A stretch of DNA of 64,000 nt from Pseudoalteromonas piratica (GCF_000788395.1 NZ_CP009889.1:434001-498000); one strand, 5' to 3'. Positions 16,258 through 25,223 are shown, counted from the stretch's first letter. A program made the numbers and translations. The notes: generated by a model from the letters alone, not told the origin.

Positions 16258-18654
16258 ATGAGAACACATAACCCCACTTGGTTTGCCCTAAGCGCAATTG
16301 CATTAGCGGTGAGCAATCAAACATTGGCTGAAGAACAACAAGCAAATACTGCAAAGCCACAAAATGAATTAGAAAAAATAATTGTTACGGGTGTGCCTCA
16401 ACGACGCACCGTGATGGCATCAAGTGTGTCAGTGAGCAGCATTTCTGCTGAGCAGATCAACGTATCAACACCTAGAACCACTGCTGAAGCGTTTAGAATA
16501 TTACCGGGTGTGCGCTCTGAGTCGACGGGCGGTGAAGGTAATGCAAACATTGCCGTACGGGGCCTTCCAGTAGCATCGGGTGGAGCTAAGTTTTTACAGC
16601 TTCAAGAAGACGGGCTGCCGGTTTTACAGTTTGGTGATATCGCTTTTGGTAATGCGGATATTTTTATGCGGTTAGATAGTACCGTTCAATCTGTTGAGTC
16701 TATTCGTGGTGGTTCTGCGTCTACGGCGGCCAGTAATGCACCGGGCGGTATTATAAACTTTATTTCTAAAACAGGTGAAAGTGAGTCGGGCAGTGTATCA
16801 ACGACCTTTGGTTTAGATTACGACGAATTTCGCACTGACTTTGAATACGGAACATATTTATCAGATTCTGTCCGTTTTCATGTTGGTGGCTTTGTTCGAC
16901 AAGGTGAAGGGCCAAGAAATACAGGATACACTGGAAATAAAGGTGGACAAATTAAAGCCAACTTAACCAAAGAGTTTGATAACGGTTACGTGCGTTTGTA
17001 TCTAAAGCATTTAGACGACCGAAGCACCAGTTATTTACCAATGCCAATGCGCTCTAATGGAGACTCACTCGCAACATTTGACTCATTAGAAGACACACCT
17101 CACTCTGCATATTTTATTAAAACACAAGGCTTGGGCGCAAATAATGAAATTCGCCAAGGTGATATGCGTGATGGAATGCATCCACAAGTAGACAGTGTTG
17201 GCGTGGAAGCAAGTTTTGATTTGGGAAATGACTGGAAAATTGAAAACCGTTTTCGTGTCGCGAATGTAAAAGGCACGTTTAATTCTCCATTCCCTGCTGA
17301 AGTTGGAAGTTCAACCAGTATCGCAGCAAGTATTGCTGGAGAAGGTGCGACCCTAAAGTATGCTAACGGCCCGCATGCAGGCTCAGCCTTTAATGATGAT
17401 ACGCTTATGCGCATCCATACATTTGATGTTGAAATGCGTGATTTCGGTTCAATTGTTAATGACACTAAGTTAACGAAAGCATTAAGCGATGATACGTCAG
17501 TCACATTTGGTTTTTATGCATCTGAGCAAACCATTGCCATGTCTTGGCTTTGGAATTCTTATCTGATGGAGCTGCAGGGGGATAATGCCGCGTTAGTCGA
17601 TGTCTTTGCTGCTGACGGCACTGTCTATTCAGAAAATGGTCTGTACGCCTATGGCACTCCGGCATGGGGCAACTGTTGTCAACGTAACTACGACACAGAC
17701 TATTCAACGCGAGCGCCTTATTTGGCGATATCTTCTCAGTTTGATGATCTTACCCTAGATGCAAGTGTACGTTATGACTCGGGCGAGGCAAAAGGTACCT
17801 ATGCGGGCGCTGTAGTGTCACAACGCGACATTAATGGTGACGGCGTTATTTCAAAACCAGAAGAGCAAGTGGCTGGCATCGATATCGCAAACCCAAGCGC
17901 TGTGAACTATGACTGGAGCTACACCAGTTATTCAATTGGTGCAAATTATCAAATTAATCCATCACAAGCGGTGTTTGGCCGAGTCAGTGAAGGTGCGCGT
18001 GCAAATGCAGATAGATTACTGTTTGGTAAAGTAAATGCAGACGGTAGCGTGGCCAAAGAAGACGCCATTGATGAAGTAACCCAATATGAGTTTGGTTTAA
18101 AACAACGTTTTGATAACGGCAGTTTATTTGCAACGGCGTTTTATGCTGAAACAGAAGAGCAAAACTTTGAAGCAACTAGCCAAAAGTTCTTTGATCGTCA
18201 ATACGAAGCAAAAGGCATTGAGCTAGAAGGGGTTTACTTTGTCGGGTCATTCGACTTTAGAGGTAACATGACTTGGACGGATGCTGAAATTGCTAAAGAT
18301 GCATTAACACCAGAGGTAGTTGGTAATACGCCACGTCGTCAAGCAGACTTTATCTACTCTCTTATGGCACGCTACAACATGGAACAAGGGGCTGTTGGTT
18401 TAAGCTTTATTGGCACGACAGATGCGTACGCACAAGATAATAATGACTTAAAGTTCGATGGTTACACTCAGGTAAATGCATTTGCAAGCTATGACATTGC
18501 AGAAAACTTGTCGGTTTCACTCAATATTAATAATTTGTTTGATACGGTTGGGCTAACTGAAGCCGAAGAAGGGAGTGTACCTGCAAATGACATTATCCGA
18601 GCAAGAAGCATTAATGGTCGAACAAGCTCAGTCACTTTGAATTATCAGTTTTAA
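16258..18654 (+). CDS. TonB-dependent outer-membrane receptor of the sucrose locus
   Basis: 798 residues. ATG 16258 gives a signal peptide ending at QTLA and has GAGG upstream. A TonB-box-like EKIIVTG is followed by the plug domain (SVSSISAEQINVSTPRT..., VRGLPVASGG, VESIRGGSAS, NAPGGIINFISKTG) and the 22-strand barrel ending in VTLNYQF. It probably brings sucrose or short fructosides across the outer membrane; the substrate is inferred from the locus. Codons 17827-17862 encode DINGDGVISKPE, a perfect 12-residue EF-hand loop inside the barrel part, which may bind calcium in an extracellular loop. It overlaps by one base a possible start of the fructokinase. Confidence 0.92.
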   Translation: MRTHNPTWFALSAIALAVSNQTLAEEQQANTAKPQNELEKIIVTGVPQRRTVMASSVSVSSISAEQINVSTPRTTAEAFRILPGVRSESTGGEGNANIAVRGLPVASGGAKFLQLQEDGLPVLQFGDIAFGNADIFMRLDSTVQSVESIRGGSASTAASNAPGGIINFISKTGESESGSVSTTFGLDYDEFRTDFEYGTYLSDSVRFHVGGFVRQGEGPRNTGYTGNKGGQIKANLTKEFDNGYVRLYLKHLDDRSTSYLPMPMRSNGDSLATFDSLEDTPHSAYFIKTQGLGANNEIRQGDMRDGMHPQVDSVGVEASFDLGNDWKIENRFRVANVKGTFNSPFPAEVGSSTSIAASIAGEGATLKYANGPHAGSAFNDDTLMRIHTFDVEMRDFGSIVNDTKLTKALSDDTSVTFGFYASEQTIAMSWLWNSYLMELQGDNAALVDVFAADGTVYSENGLYAYGTPAWGNCCQRNYDTDYSTRAPYLAISSQFDDLTLDASVRYDSGEAKGTYAGAVVSQRDINGDGVISKPEEQVAGIDIANPSAVNYDWSYTSYSIGANYQINPSQAVFGRVSEGARANADRLLFGKVNADGSVAKEDAIDEVTQYEFGLKQRFDNGSLFATAFYAETEEQNFEATSQKFFDRQYEAKGIELEGVYFVGSFDFRGNMTWTDAEIAKDALTPEVVGNTPRRQADFIYSLMARYNMEQGAVGLSFIGTTDAYAQDNNDLKFDGYTQVNAFASYDIAENLSVSLNINNLFDTVGLTEAEEGSVPANDIIRARSINGRTSSVTLNYQF

Positions 18655-18665
18655 TGAGAGTGGAT

Positions 18666-19616
18666 ATGTCAACACACAGTAAATCACAACTCACTTGTTT
18701 TGGCGAAGCATTGATAGACCTTTTACCTCACGATGGTGAAGCTTTGCTTCCCATTGTGGGCGGGGCACCTGCTAATGTTGCAGTGGGATTTGCCAAGTTG
18801 GGTGGTAAAAGTGTTTTTTTAGGTGGATTATCGCAAGACCCATTTGGTCATAAAATTGAAAATACACTGCAGCATTATGGTGTTGATACACAATTTTGTG
18901 TCAAAGTGAATGACGCTAACACCGCGTTAGCTGTGGTGCAGTTGGATCAATACAAAGAACGTCAATTTAGCTTTTATCGGGATAACACAGCCGATATCAA
19001 AGTTGAAATCGATGCCTTCGACAGTGTTTCTTGGCCAGAAAATGGTATCTTCCATTTTTGTTCAAATACCTTAACTGATCCTGATATCTCGCAAGTGCAT
19101 ATGGCACTGTTAAAACGTGCAAAAATGCATAATCAACTGATAAGTTATGATGTTAATTTGCGACTTAACTTATGGTTAGATTTAACCTTACTGCCTGAAC
19201 GTGTCGAACGCTGTTATTTGCACTGCGATATCATAAAGTTTAGTCAAGAAGAGTTAGATTATTTGTGTCAATTGGGGAATATTTCATGCAAACGCTATTG
19301 TGATTGGTTGTTATCACTTGGTGTTAAAGTAATTATTGTATCCAATGGTAAAGAACCTGTTCACGTAATCACGAAAAAATCCGAGTTGTTTGTAGACACA
19401 CCAGAGATTACCGTAGCGGATACCACTGGAGCGGGGGATAGCTTAATAAGCGGTTTTCTATTCTACCTATCAAATAATGAACTAGATATTTGTACATTGA
19501 CTGAGAATACTCATGAGCTGAAGCAGGCAATTGAGTTTGCAATAAAATGTGGCGCATATACATGCACTGAAATAGGTGCGATGCCAGCTTTACCAACGCT
19601 TGATAAGATTGTGTAA
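18666..19616 (+). CDS. scrK: Fructokinase (PfkB family)
   Basis: 316 residues. Fructose released by sucrose phosphorylase is phosphorylated to fructose-6-phosphate. PfkB signatures are clear: CFGEALIDLLPH at the N-terminus, GGAPANVAVGFAKLGG, and the C-terminal DTTGAGDSLISGF with the catalytic Asp. ATG 18666 has GAG bases 5-8 bp upstream; ATG 18654, which overlaps the receptor stop codon, is possible but has no ribosome binding site. It is translationally close to, and surely co-transcribed with, the receptor. Confidence 0.93.
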   Translation: MSTHSKSQLTCFGEALIDLLPHDGEALLPIVGGAPANVAVGFAKLGGKSVFLGGLSQDPFGHKIENTLQHYGVDTQFCVKVNDANTALAVVQLDQYKERQFSFYRDNTADIKVEIDAFDSVSWPENGIFHFCSNTLTDPDISQVHMALLKRAKMHNQLISYDVNLRLNLWLDLTLLPERVERCYLHCDIIKFSQEELDYLCQLGNISCKRYCDWLLSLGVKVIIVSNGKEPVHVITKKSELFVDTPEITVADTTGAGDSLISGFLFYLSNNELDICTLTENTHELKQAIEFAIKCGAYTCTEIGAMPALPTLDKIV

Positions 19617-19633
19617 CACAGTTTATTTTCCTA

Positions 19634-19668
19634 GGTCATTATATAATTTATTCATTTGTATAATGACC
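19634..19668. terminator. Hairpin between convergent fructokinase and TSUP genes
   Basis: GGTCATTATA (19634-19643) pairs exactly with TATAATGACC (19659-19668). A second hairpin, TCACTCT (19687-19693) with AGAGTGA (19709-19715), follows. No long T-run, so the terminator call is moderate. Confidence 0.5.
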
Positions 19669-19737
19669 AAGTTTAGCAAAAAAGATGTCACTCTCTTAAA
19701 CCTAGATATAGAGTGACCCATCCAAATACTAAAATAG

Positions 19738-20547
19738 CTATGACATAAGCATATTGATTGCCATAGCAACTAAAAGCCCTGCAAACACTTTTTTAATGGT
19801 GGTAACGGGTAAATGATGTGTTGCTTTTGCACCAAGTGGTGCGGTAAACCAAGAAGTACACACAATGCCAATAAGTGCCGGTAAATATACAAAACCTACA
19901 AACCCCTGGCTTAATGATAACTGCTGGCTACCCGACGTGATGTAACCCACTGAGCCAAAAAGCGCAATCACAATGCCACAAGCAGATGCACAGCCAATGG
20001 CTTTTTTCATATCTACAGAGAAAAACGTAAGCAAAGGGACCAACAACGCACCACCGCCAATGCCGATCATGGCAGATAACCCGCCTGTGAGGGTAGTTAA
20101 AATGGTTAACACAGCTTTATTTGGCAGTTGGCGCTGGTGTAACGATTCATTTTTACTCGAAAAAAACATTTTAGCAGCGATTAGCACTACACAAACTGTA
20201 AATACAATTCGGACAATTTTATCTGGTAGAAGGGATGCTAAAAAACCGCTTATCAGCGCACCAATTGCCACTCCAGCCATTATCCAAGGGGCAATTTGCC
20301 AAGGTACGTTGCCATTTTTATGATGCGCCAGTGCCGATGATGTTGATGTGAATAAAATTGAAGTAAGGGAGGTTGCAATTGCACATACAACAGCTTGTTC
20401 AGCGGGCAATACATTAAAATAAAGCAAAATAATACTTAAAATAGGCACAATAACTAAGCCACCGCCGATGCCAAGCAGGCCTGCTAGAAAGCCAACAACA
20501 CTGCCAAGTAATGCGCAGGCGACCATTAATACGAGTAGTTCGTTCAT
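19738..20547 (-). CDS. TSUP-family (TauE/SafE) membrane permease
   Basis: 269 residues, about eight membrane segments, inner membrane. Two related halves each begin with a glycine-rich motif: GLLGIGGGLVIVPILS and AMIGIGGGALLVPLLT, the hallmark of TSUP sulfite/organosulfur exporters. ATG 20547 is chosen because it gives a start directly at the first membrane segment and has GGGA upstream; the frame extends 16 codons further. Substrate unknown; a sulfur compound is a family-based guess. It is divergent from the methionine genes, which is suggestive but not proof of a link to sulfur metabolism. Confidence 0.88.
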   Translation of the reverse strand: MNELLVLMVACALLGSVVGFLAGLLGIGGGLVIVPILSIILLYFNVLPAEQAVVCAIATSLTSILFTSTSSALAHHKNGNVPWQIAPWIMAGVAIGALISGFLASLLPDKIVRIVFTVCVVLIAAKMFFSSKNESLHQRQLPNKAVLTILTTLTGGLSAMIGIGGGALLVPLLTFFSVDMKKAIGCASACGIVIALFGSVGYITSGSQQLSLSQGFVGFVYLPALIGIVCTSWFTAPLGAKATHHLPVTTIKKVFAGLLVAMAINMLMS

Positions 20548-21081
20548 TTCATTTATCCCTATTTGTCTAACCACCTTCTGCAAAAATAAAGTCATTTAAA
20601 TTAATGTTTTAGTGGTTTTTTAATTACTTAAATTTACGGCCGAAATCGCACCATCGATTAATGCATAACGTGTCTTGATGTTATTCGTCGCGCAGTATAG
20701 CAATATCTTTTAGATGAATTGCGAAACAAACGCATGGAAATTGCTGAATATTACTCATGTTGAAAATGAAAAAAATGCAATAAGGGTGTCTAGATGGCTA
20801 GATGTTTAGGTGTTTTCTTTTAGTTGAATTTAATTCATGGTCTAAAAGTCAAAAATTTGCTCGTGAATGGATTAAAAAAATGAATGTTGTTCATGTTTTA
20901 AGTGAAATAAAACCGTTTTTTTTCATCTTCGGAACGGCGTATAAATCTCTTCAGCGCTTCTTTAACAAAGAGTATGAGTTTGTAATTTCGGATGTGTATC
21001 AGCATGTATACCGAAGGCAAACTTAAAAGCTCTAGACGCAAATACTCAGGACTTTCACACTATAAATGGAAACACATTGCC
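20548..21081. other. Long divergent region with MetJ box array and mesX leader
   Basis: 534 bp between the TSUP and mesX starts. It contains a tandem MetJ array (20784-20815) and a 266-nt stretch from it to the mesX start. A 74-codon frame at 20802-21026 starts inside the MetJ boxes and shows no family features, so I do not call it a gene. I see no SAM or cobalamin riboswitch pattern. Confidence 0.6.
20784..20815. promoter_or_regulatory. Tandem MetJ operator (four adjacent met boxes)
   Basis: Four contiguous 8-mers, GGGTGTCT, AGATGGCT, AGATGTTT and AGGTGTTT, match the met-box consensus AGACGTCT at 5, 6, 6 and 5 of 8 positions. Head-to-tail 8-bp spacing is how MetJ dimers bind. The site precedes the mesX-mesD methionine synthase genes, so repression by MetJ with S-adenosylmethionine is expected. 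A weaker pair (AAAGCTCT, AGACGCAA; 21026-21041) lies closer to the gene. Confidence 0.75.
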
Positions 21082-22056
21082 ATGAATAACGATTTTACAT
21101 TTACCATTAAAAGCCAAGTGCTTGATGAAAATTACAAGCCTTCAAATAGTACGCGTATTACGACAAATTTTGCCAACCTAGCACGTGGTGAAAGTCGTCA
21201 ACAAAATTTACGCAATGCACTCAAAATGATAAATAGCAACTTTAATGCATTGGCTCACTGGGATAACCCTGAGGCAAACCGTTATGCTGTTGAGCTTGAA
21301 ATTGTCTCAGTGGACATGGCAATTGCTGGCAGTGACTCTGCGTTCCCATCCATTGAAGTGTTAAAAACGACAGTGATTGATCATCAAACTAATGAACGTA
21401 TTGAGGGTATTGTTGGTAATAACTTTTCATCGTATGTACGTGATTATGACTTTAGTGTGTTATTGCTTGAACATAATAAAGGACGCGAGCGTTTTAGTAT
21501 CCCTGAAAAGTTTGGTGAGTTACACGGAAAGTTATTTCAAACATTCATTAAATCAGATACCTACAAAGCACACTTTAAAAAGACGCCAGTGATTTGTTTA
21601 TCGGTTTCAGATAATAAAGTGTATCAGCGTACGGATAACCAACATCCGGTGTTAGGTTATGAATATGTGCCAAATGAAGCATCGTTAACTGAACAGTATT
21701 TCCAAAAAATGGGCTTACAGGTGCGTTACTTTATGCCACCAAATAGTGTTGCACCATTTGCCTTTTATTTCTTTGGAGATTTATTAAATGATTACACCAA
21801 TTTGGAATTAATCAGCACCATTAGCACCATGGCTGCGTTCCAAAAAATTTATCGCCCAGAAATTTACAATGCAAATGCAGTAGCCGGCAATCGCTACCAA
21901 CCAAATTTAAAAAACCAAGATCATTCATTAACGCAAGTTGTTTATGACCGTGAAGAACGCAGTCGGTTAGCTATAGAGCAAGGTAAATTTGCAGAAGCGC
22001 ATTTTATTAAGCCTTACCAAACAGTACTTGAAAAGTGGTCGGCGAATTTCGCTTAA
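21082..22056 (+). CDS. mesX: DUF1852 protein, partner of the MesD methionine synthase
   Basis: 324 residues, cytosolic. The N-terminus NDFTFTIKSQVLDENYKPS, then STRITTNFANLARGESRQQNLRNAL, is characteristic of DUF1852, which in bacteria is encoded next to a short MetE-like synthase and is needed with it for methionine synthesis (MesX of the MesD/MesX system). ATG 21082 is chosen because it matches the family start; the frame extends 30 codons upstream with unrelated-looking sequence. No cofactor motif can be recognised by eye. It is followed at 24 bp by mesD and probably controlled by MetJ. Confidence 0.9.
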   Translation: MNNDFTFTIKSQVLDENYKPSNSTRITTNFANLARGESRQQNLRNALKMINSNFNALAHWDNPEANRYAVELEIVSVDMAIAGSDSAFPSIEVLKTTVIDHQTNERIEGIVGNNFSSYVRDYDFSVLLLEHNKGRERFSIPEKFGELHGKLFQTFIKSDTYKAHFKKTPVICLSVSDNKVYQRTDNQHPVLGYEYVPNEASLTEQYFQKMGLQVRYFMPPNSVAPFAFYFFGDLLNDYTNLELISTISTMAAFQKIYRPEIYNANAVAGNRYQPNLKNQDHSLTQVVYDREERSRLAIEQGKFAEAHFIKPYQTVLEKWSANFA

Positions 22057-22080
22057 GAAAAGATTAGGACATTATTTAGC

Positions 22081-23109
22081 ATGAAAGTATTACTACCGAC
22101 GTCTACTGCAGGCAGTTTACCAAAGCCAAGTTGGCTTGCAGAGCCTGAACAACTTTGGTCTCCTTGGAAACTAAGCGAGCAAGCTTTAGTTGATGGCAAA
22201 CACGATGCGCTGCGCGTGACATTACACGAACAGCAATTAGCTGGGGTGGATATTGTCAGTGACGGCGAGCAAACTCGCCAACACTTTGTTACTACCTTTA
22301 TTGAACACTTAGCTGGAGTGGATTTTGAAAACCGCAAAACAGTGCGCATTCGCAACCGTTATGATGCCAGCGTGCCAAGCGTGATAGGGCCAGTCTCAAG
22401 AAAAGCGCCAGTGTTTGTTGATGACGCTAAATTTTTACGTGCGCAAACAGATAAACCAATAAAATGGGCGCTACCAGGCCCAATGACGATGATAGACACA
22501 CTATATGATGAACACTATAAAAGTCGCGAAAAATTAGCCTGGGAATTTGCCAAAATTCTTAATCAAGAAGCAAGAGAATTAGAAGCGGCAGGGGTTAATA
22601 TTATTCAGTTTGATGAACCGGCGTTTAATGTGTTTTTTGACGAAGTGAATGACTGGGGTATCGCATGTTTAGAACGAGCGATTGAAGGCCTAAGCTGTGA
22701 AACCGCTGTGCACATTTGTTATGGTTATGGCATAAAAGCCAACACCGATTGGAAAAAAACATTAGGCAGTGAATGGCGCCAATACGAAGAGGTATTTCCC
22801 AAGTTACAGCAATCAAATATCGATATTATCTCCCTTGAATGTCATAACTCACGGGTACCGATTGAATTGCTCGCGTTGATCCGCGGCAAAAAAGTGATGG
22901 TCGGCGCAATTGATGTGGCTACTAATGAGATTGAAACACCAGAAGAAGTTGCCAACACCCTGCGTGAAGCATTGAAATATATTGACGCTGATAAACTTTA
23001 TCCATCAACCAATTGTGGATTAGCGCCTTTATCGCGTGAAGTGGCAAGAGGCAAACTGAGTGCATTGGCAGCGGGCGCGGCTATTGTGCGTGCTGAGCTC
23101 AATGTCTAG
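22081..23109 (+). CDS. mesD: MesD-type folate-independent methionine synthase (MetE C-terminal-like)
   Basis: 342 residues, equal to the catalytic half of MetE and lacking the N-terminal MetE domain. Zinc site residues are visible: His211 and Cys213 (VHICYGYG), Glu253 (SLECHNSR) and Cys312 (STNCGLAPL). Further marks are STAGSLPKP at the N-terminus, VSDGEQTR and QFDEPAFN. Together with the adjacent DUF1852 gene this identifies the MesD/MesX pair, which methylates homocysteine without methyl-folate as the direct donor in the described system. Operon with mesX; product methionine fits the MetJ boxes upstream. Confidence 0.9.
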   Translation: MKVLLPTSTAGSLPKPSWLAEPEQLWSPWKLSEQALVDGKHDALRVTLHEQQLAGVDIVSDGEQTRQHFVTTFIEHLAGVDFENRKTVRIRNRYDASVPSVIGPVSRKAPVFVDDAKFLRAQTDKPIKWALPGPMTMIDTLYDEHYKSREKLAWEFAKILNQEARELEAAGVNIIQFDEPAFNVFFDEVNDWGIACLERAIEGLSCETAVHICYGYGIKANTDWKKTLGSEWRQYEEVFPKLQQSNIDIISLECHNSRVPIELLALIRGKKVMVGAIDVATNEIETPEEVANTLREALKYIDADKLYPSTNCGLAPLSREVARGKLSALAAGAAIVRAELNV

Positions 23110-23279
23110 TTAAACACTTATTCAATGTGTGAAAGCGTTGCTTACCATGCTAACGGTTTTATCATTTCTGCCAAGCTAGAGGGTAAACTCGCAATACACT
23201 ATACTGTCAGTTCGTCGCATTAATGATCGTGCACTAACGTCTTGCTGTATAAACAAAGGATATATTTTAAGGAGTAAGC

Positions 23280-24320
23280 ATGGGCTTGTTTTTAAATAAA
23301 ATATTTTCTTTTGGTTTTGTGAGTTTGTTGCTCGTTAATGCATCCCAGCTGATGGCTGATGACAATAAACTGAACTGGCACAATGAAGCTGACTTGCCGA
23401 TTGCGATGCAAGAAATTTATCCTGTAACTTTTAACCAACGCATAGTGGTTGGCGGCGGATTTGTTCCTTCAGATTCGCCTAGTTTTAAAAATGTTGCGCC
23501 AACTACAGCCGTTTTTCTGTTAAACCCCGCTAGACAACGATGGCGTCAGCTACCTGAACTGCCAGAAGCTAGGCATCACCTTGGAATGGTAAGTAACCAG
23601 CATTATTTGTATGGTATTGGTGGATTTACGGGTAACAAAGATTCAGCATGGCAAATTCAAAACTCGGTTTTTCGCATTGACGGTAATTTGCAGCGATGGC
23701 GCAATGGTCCCCAATTACCGATCCCGTTAGCTGAATCAAGTTATGCGAGTATTGGTAAGAATGTTCATGTGATAGGTGGCCGAACGGTATCCAATGAATC
23801 GGGCGGTAACATCGATACCAATGCACATTATATTTTGGTGAATAACGCTTATTGGCGAAAAGCGAAACCGGCAAGTATCGTAAGAAACTCGGCTGCAAGC
23901 GTAGTTATAGGTAACCAAATTTATGTTATAGGCGGTCGTAGCTACTCTCCAGAATTACAAAATTTAAGTTACGCTGAAGTATATGATGTAAAAACGGATA
24001 GTTGGACCCCCATTGCCCCTTTGCCTATTGCAGCTGCAGGGCTATCTGCAACAGTACATAATGGTAAAATTATTGTTGCAGGTGGCGAAGCGTTTACAAT
24101 GAAATCAGGCAAGCTAATTGGTAGTACCTTTGATTCAGTATGGCAATACGACCCTAATCTTAATCAATGGCAAGAAATTGGTAAAATGCCTACCGCTCGT
24201 CATGGTCACGGCAGTGTGACACTCAATGAACAGGTCTATATTATTGGTGGTGCTGCAAAAGCCGGGGCACAGGACACTCTTTCATCAGTAATAAAACTAC
24301 AAACGCAAGGCAAGCAATAA
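23280..24320 (+). CDS. Secreted Kelch-repeat beta-propeller protein
   Basis: 346 residues. A signal peptide (MGLFLNKIFSFGFVSLLLVN...LMA) is followed by Kelch repeats with the double glycine strands: VVGGGFVPSD, LYGIGGFTG, VHVIGGRTV, IYVIGGRSY, IIVAGGEAF and VYIIGGAAK, i.e. six blades, with WxxxxxLPxxR spacing. Similar to the N-acetylneuraminate mutarotase (NanM)-like group of periplasmic Kelch proteins, but no sialic acid genes are near, so the ligand is unknown. AAGGAG lies 6 bp before ATG 23280. Confidence 0.87.
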   Translation: MGLFLNKIFSFGFVSLLLVNASQLMADDNKLNWHNEADLPIAMQEIYPVTFNQRIVVGGGFVPSDSPSFKNVAPTTAVFLLNPARQRWRQLPELPEARHHLGMVSNQHYLYGIGGFTGNKDSAWQIQNSVFRIDGNLQRWRNGPQLPIPLAESSYASIGKNVHVIGGRTVSNESGGNIDTNAHYILVNNAYWRKAKPASIVRNSAASVVIGNQIYVIGGRSYSPELQNLSYAEVYDVKTDSWTPIAPLPIAAAGLSATVHNGKIIVAGGEAFTMKSGKLIGSTFDSVWQYDPNLNQWQEIGKMPTARHGHGSVTLNEQVYIIGGAAKAGAQDTLSSVIKLQTQGKQ

Positions 24321-24327
24321 CGTGAGC

Positions 24328-24370
24328 TTAAAAAGGCGAACAGTTAAATTATCACTGCTTGCCTTTTTGC
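24328..24370. terminator. Bidirectional terminator between Kelch and doxX genes
   Basis: AAAAAGGC (24330-24337) and GCCTTTTT (24361-24368) pair around a 23-nt loop with A/T-rich ends on both strands. A competing pair, AAGGCAAGCA (24307-24316) with TGCTTGCCTT (24356-24365), reaches into the Kelch stop codon. Confidence 0.6.
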
Positions 24371-24378
24371 TAAAGAGC

Positions 24379-24966
24379 TTAGTGGCTGTGTAGACGTTGC
24401 TGCAACCAATAATCAAGACTGACATACCGACCTGCTCCTAAAAAGAACAGGGCTAATAACATAATAAAATAGGTGATCGCGAATTCAACACCATTATTTA
24501 GAATGGTGACAGTGCCGTTGCTCGTTAACCATTCGTAATTACCATGCTCTTGCAAAATAGCGATAATCCGTTGCTTTTTTTCTGCAGCGTCGAGCACTTG
24601 CTGGTTTGCCAGCCAACTTGAGCTATCAGAAATAGCAAGCCACCCATTTTCAAAATGCACTAAAAATGCAGCCACTAACATTACCAGCATCAAGGGGAGG
24701 GCAATTAAGCGTACGCCTAGGCCTAATAATAAAAACACACCTCCAATAATTTCACTACCCAGTGCAAGTACAGTCAGTAATGTTGGCAAAGGCAAATTCA
24801 AACTGTGTTCGAACCACAGCACGGTATCATTAAATGCGAGCAACTTGGTCCAGCCAGCTTGCAGAAAAATAGGTGCTAAATAAAGACGAAGTAACAACGA
24901 AGCACTCCACTCAAAGCGTGAAGTACTTGGTAGCTTTAACAGGCCAGTATGTAACAAAGATTGCAT
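24379..24966 (-). CDS. DoxX-family inner-membrane protein
   Basis: 195 residues, about four membrane segments, with the DoxX pattern LLRLYLAPIFLQAGWTKLLAF at the first helix and GSEIIGGVFLLLGLGVRL at the second. An unusually long periplasmic loop (roughly residues 105-150) holds a basic, soluble stretch. DoxX proteins are poorly defined; some sit in redox-related complexes. Its start overlaps the end of the glutaredoxin gene by one base (ATGA type junction at 24966), so the two are co-translated, which favours a thiol-redox role. Confidence 0.88.
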   Translation of the reverse strand: MQSLLHTGLLKLPSTSRFEWSASLLLRLYLAPIFLQAGWTKLLAFNDTVLWFEHSLNLPLPTLLTVLALGSEIIGGVFLLLGLGVRLIALPLMLVMLVAAFLVHFENGWLAISDSSSWLANQQVLDAAEKKQRIIAILQEHGNYEWLTSNGTVTILNNGVEFAITYFIMLLALFFLGAGRYVSLDYWLQQRLHSH

Positions 24967-25223
24967 TACTCATCCCCACTTACTGATAACGCTCCACGTT
25001 GTTTTAGATACGCTTTGAAGTCATCACAGCCGCCGATATGTTCGCCCTTAATAAAAATTTGTGGCACTGTTTTACGCTGACTTAACGACACCATTTCAGC
25101 AAATGCAGTCGCATTGTGTGTGACATCTATTTCATGGAATTGCCAGTTTAAGGACTTCATTAATGCTTTAGCTGTTTTGCAATAAGGGCAGTAATCTTTC
25201 GCATAAATTATAATTTCACTCAT
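24966..25223 (-). CDS. Glutaredoxin (GrxC-type)
   Basis: 85 residues, one thioredoxin-fold domain. The active-site motif is CPYCKTAK near residue 12, with TVPQIFIKGEHIGGCDDF carrying the cis-Pro and the GGxDD glutathione-binding turn. It reduces disulfides and glutathione adducts. First gene of a two-gene operon with doxX, divergent from an AraC regulator 62 bp away. Confidence 0.95.
   Translation of the reverse strand: MSEIIIYAKDYCPYCKTAKALMKSLNWQFHEIDVTHNATAFAEMVSLSQRKTVPQIFIKGEHIGGCDDFKAYLKQRGALSVSGDE

Noticed and set aside
17100..17504. 134-codon minus-strand frame inside the TonB receptor
   Set aside because: Antisense shadow of the receptor gene; no domain and no start signal.
19973..20323. 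116-codon plus-strand frame inside the TSUP gene
   Set aside because: Antisense to a clear membrane permease; no independent evidence.
20802..21026. 74-codon open frame upstream of mesX
   Set aside because: It starts within the MetJ boxes, has no ribosome binding site and no family features; more likely leader sequence.
20548..21081. SAM or cobalamin riboswitch upstream of the methionine genes
   Set aside because: I looked for the conserved stems and could not see them; the MetJ boxes explain regulation better.
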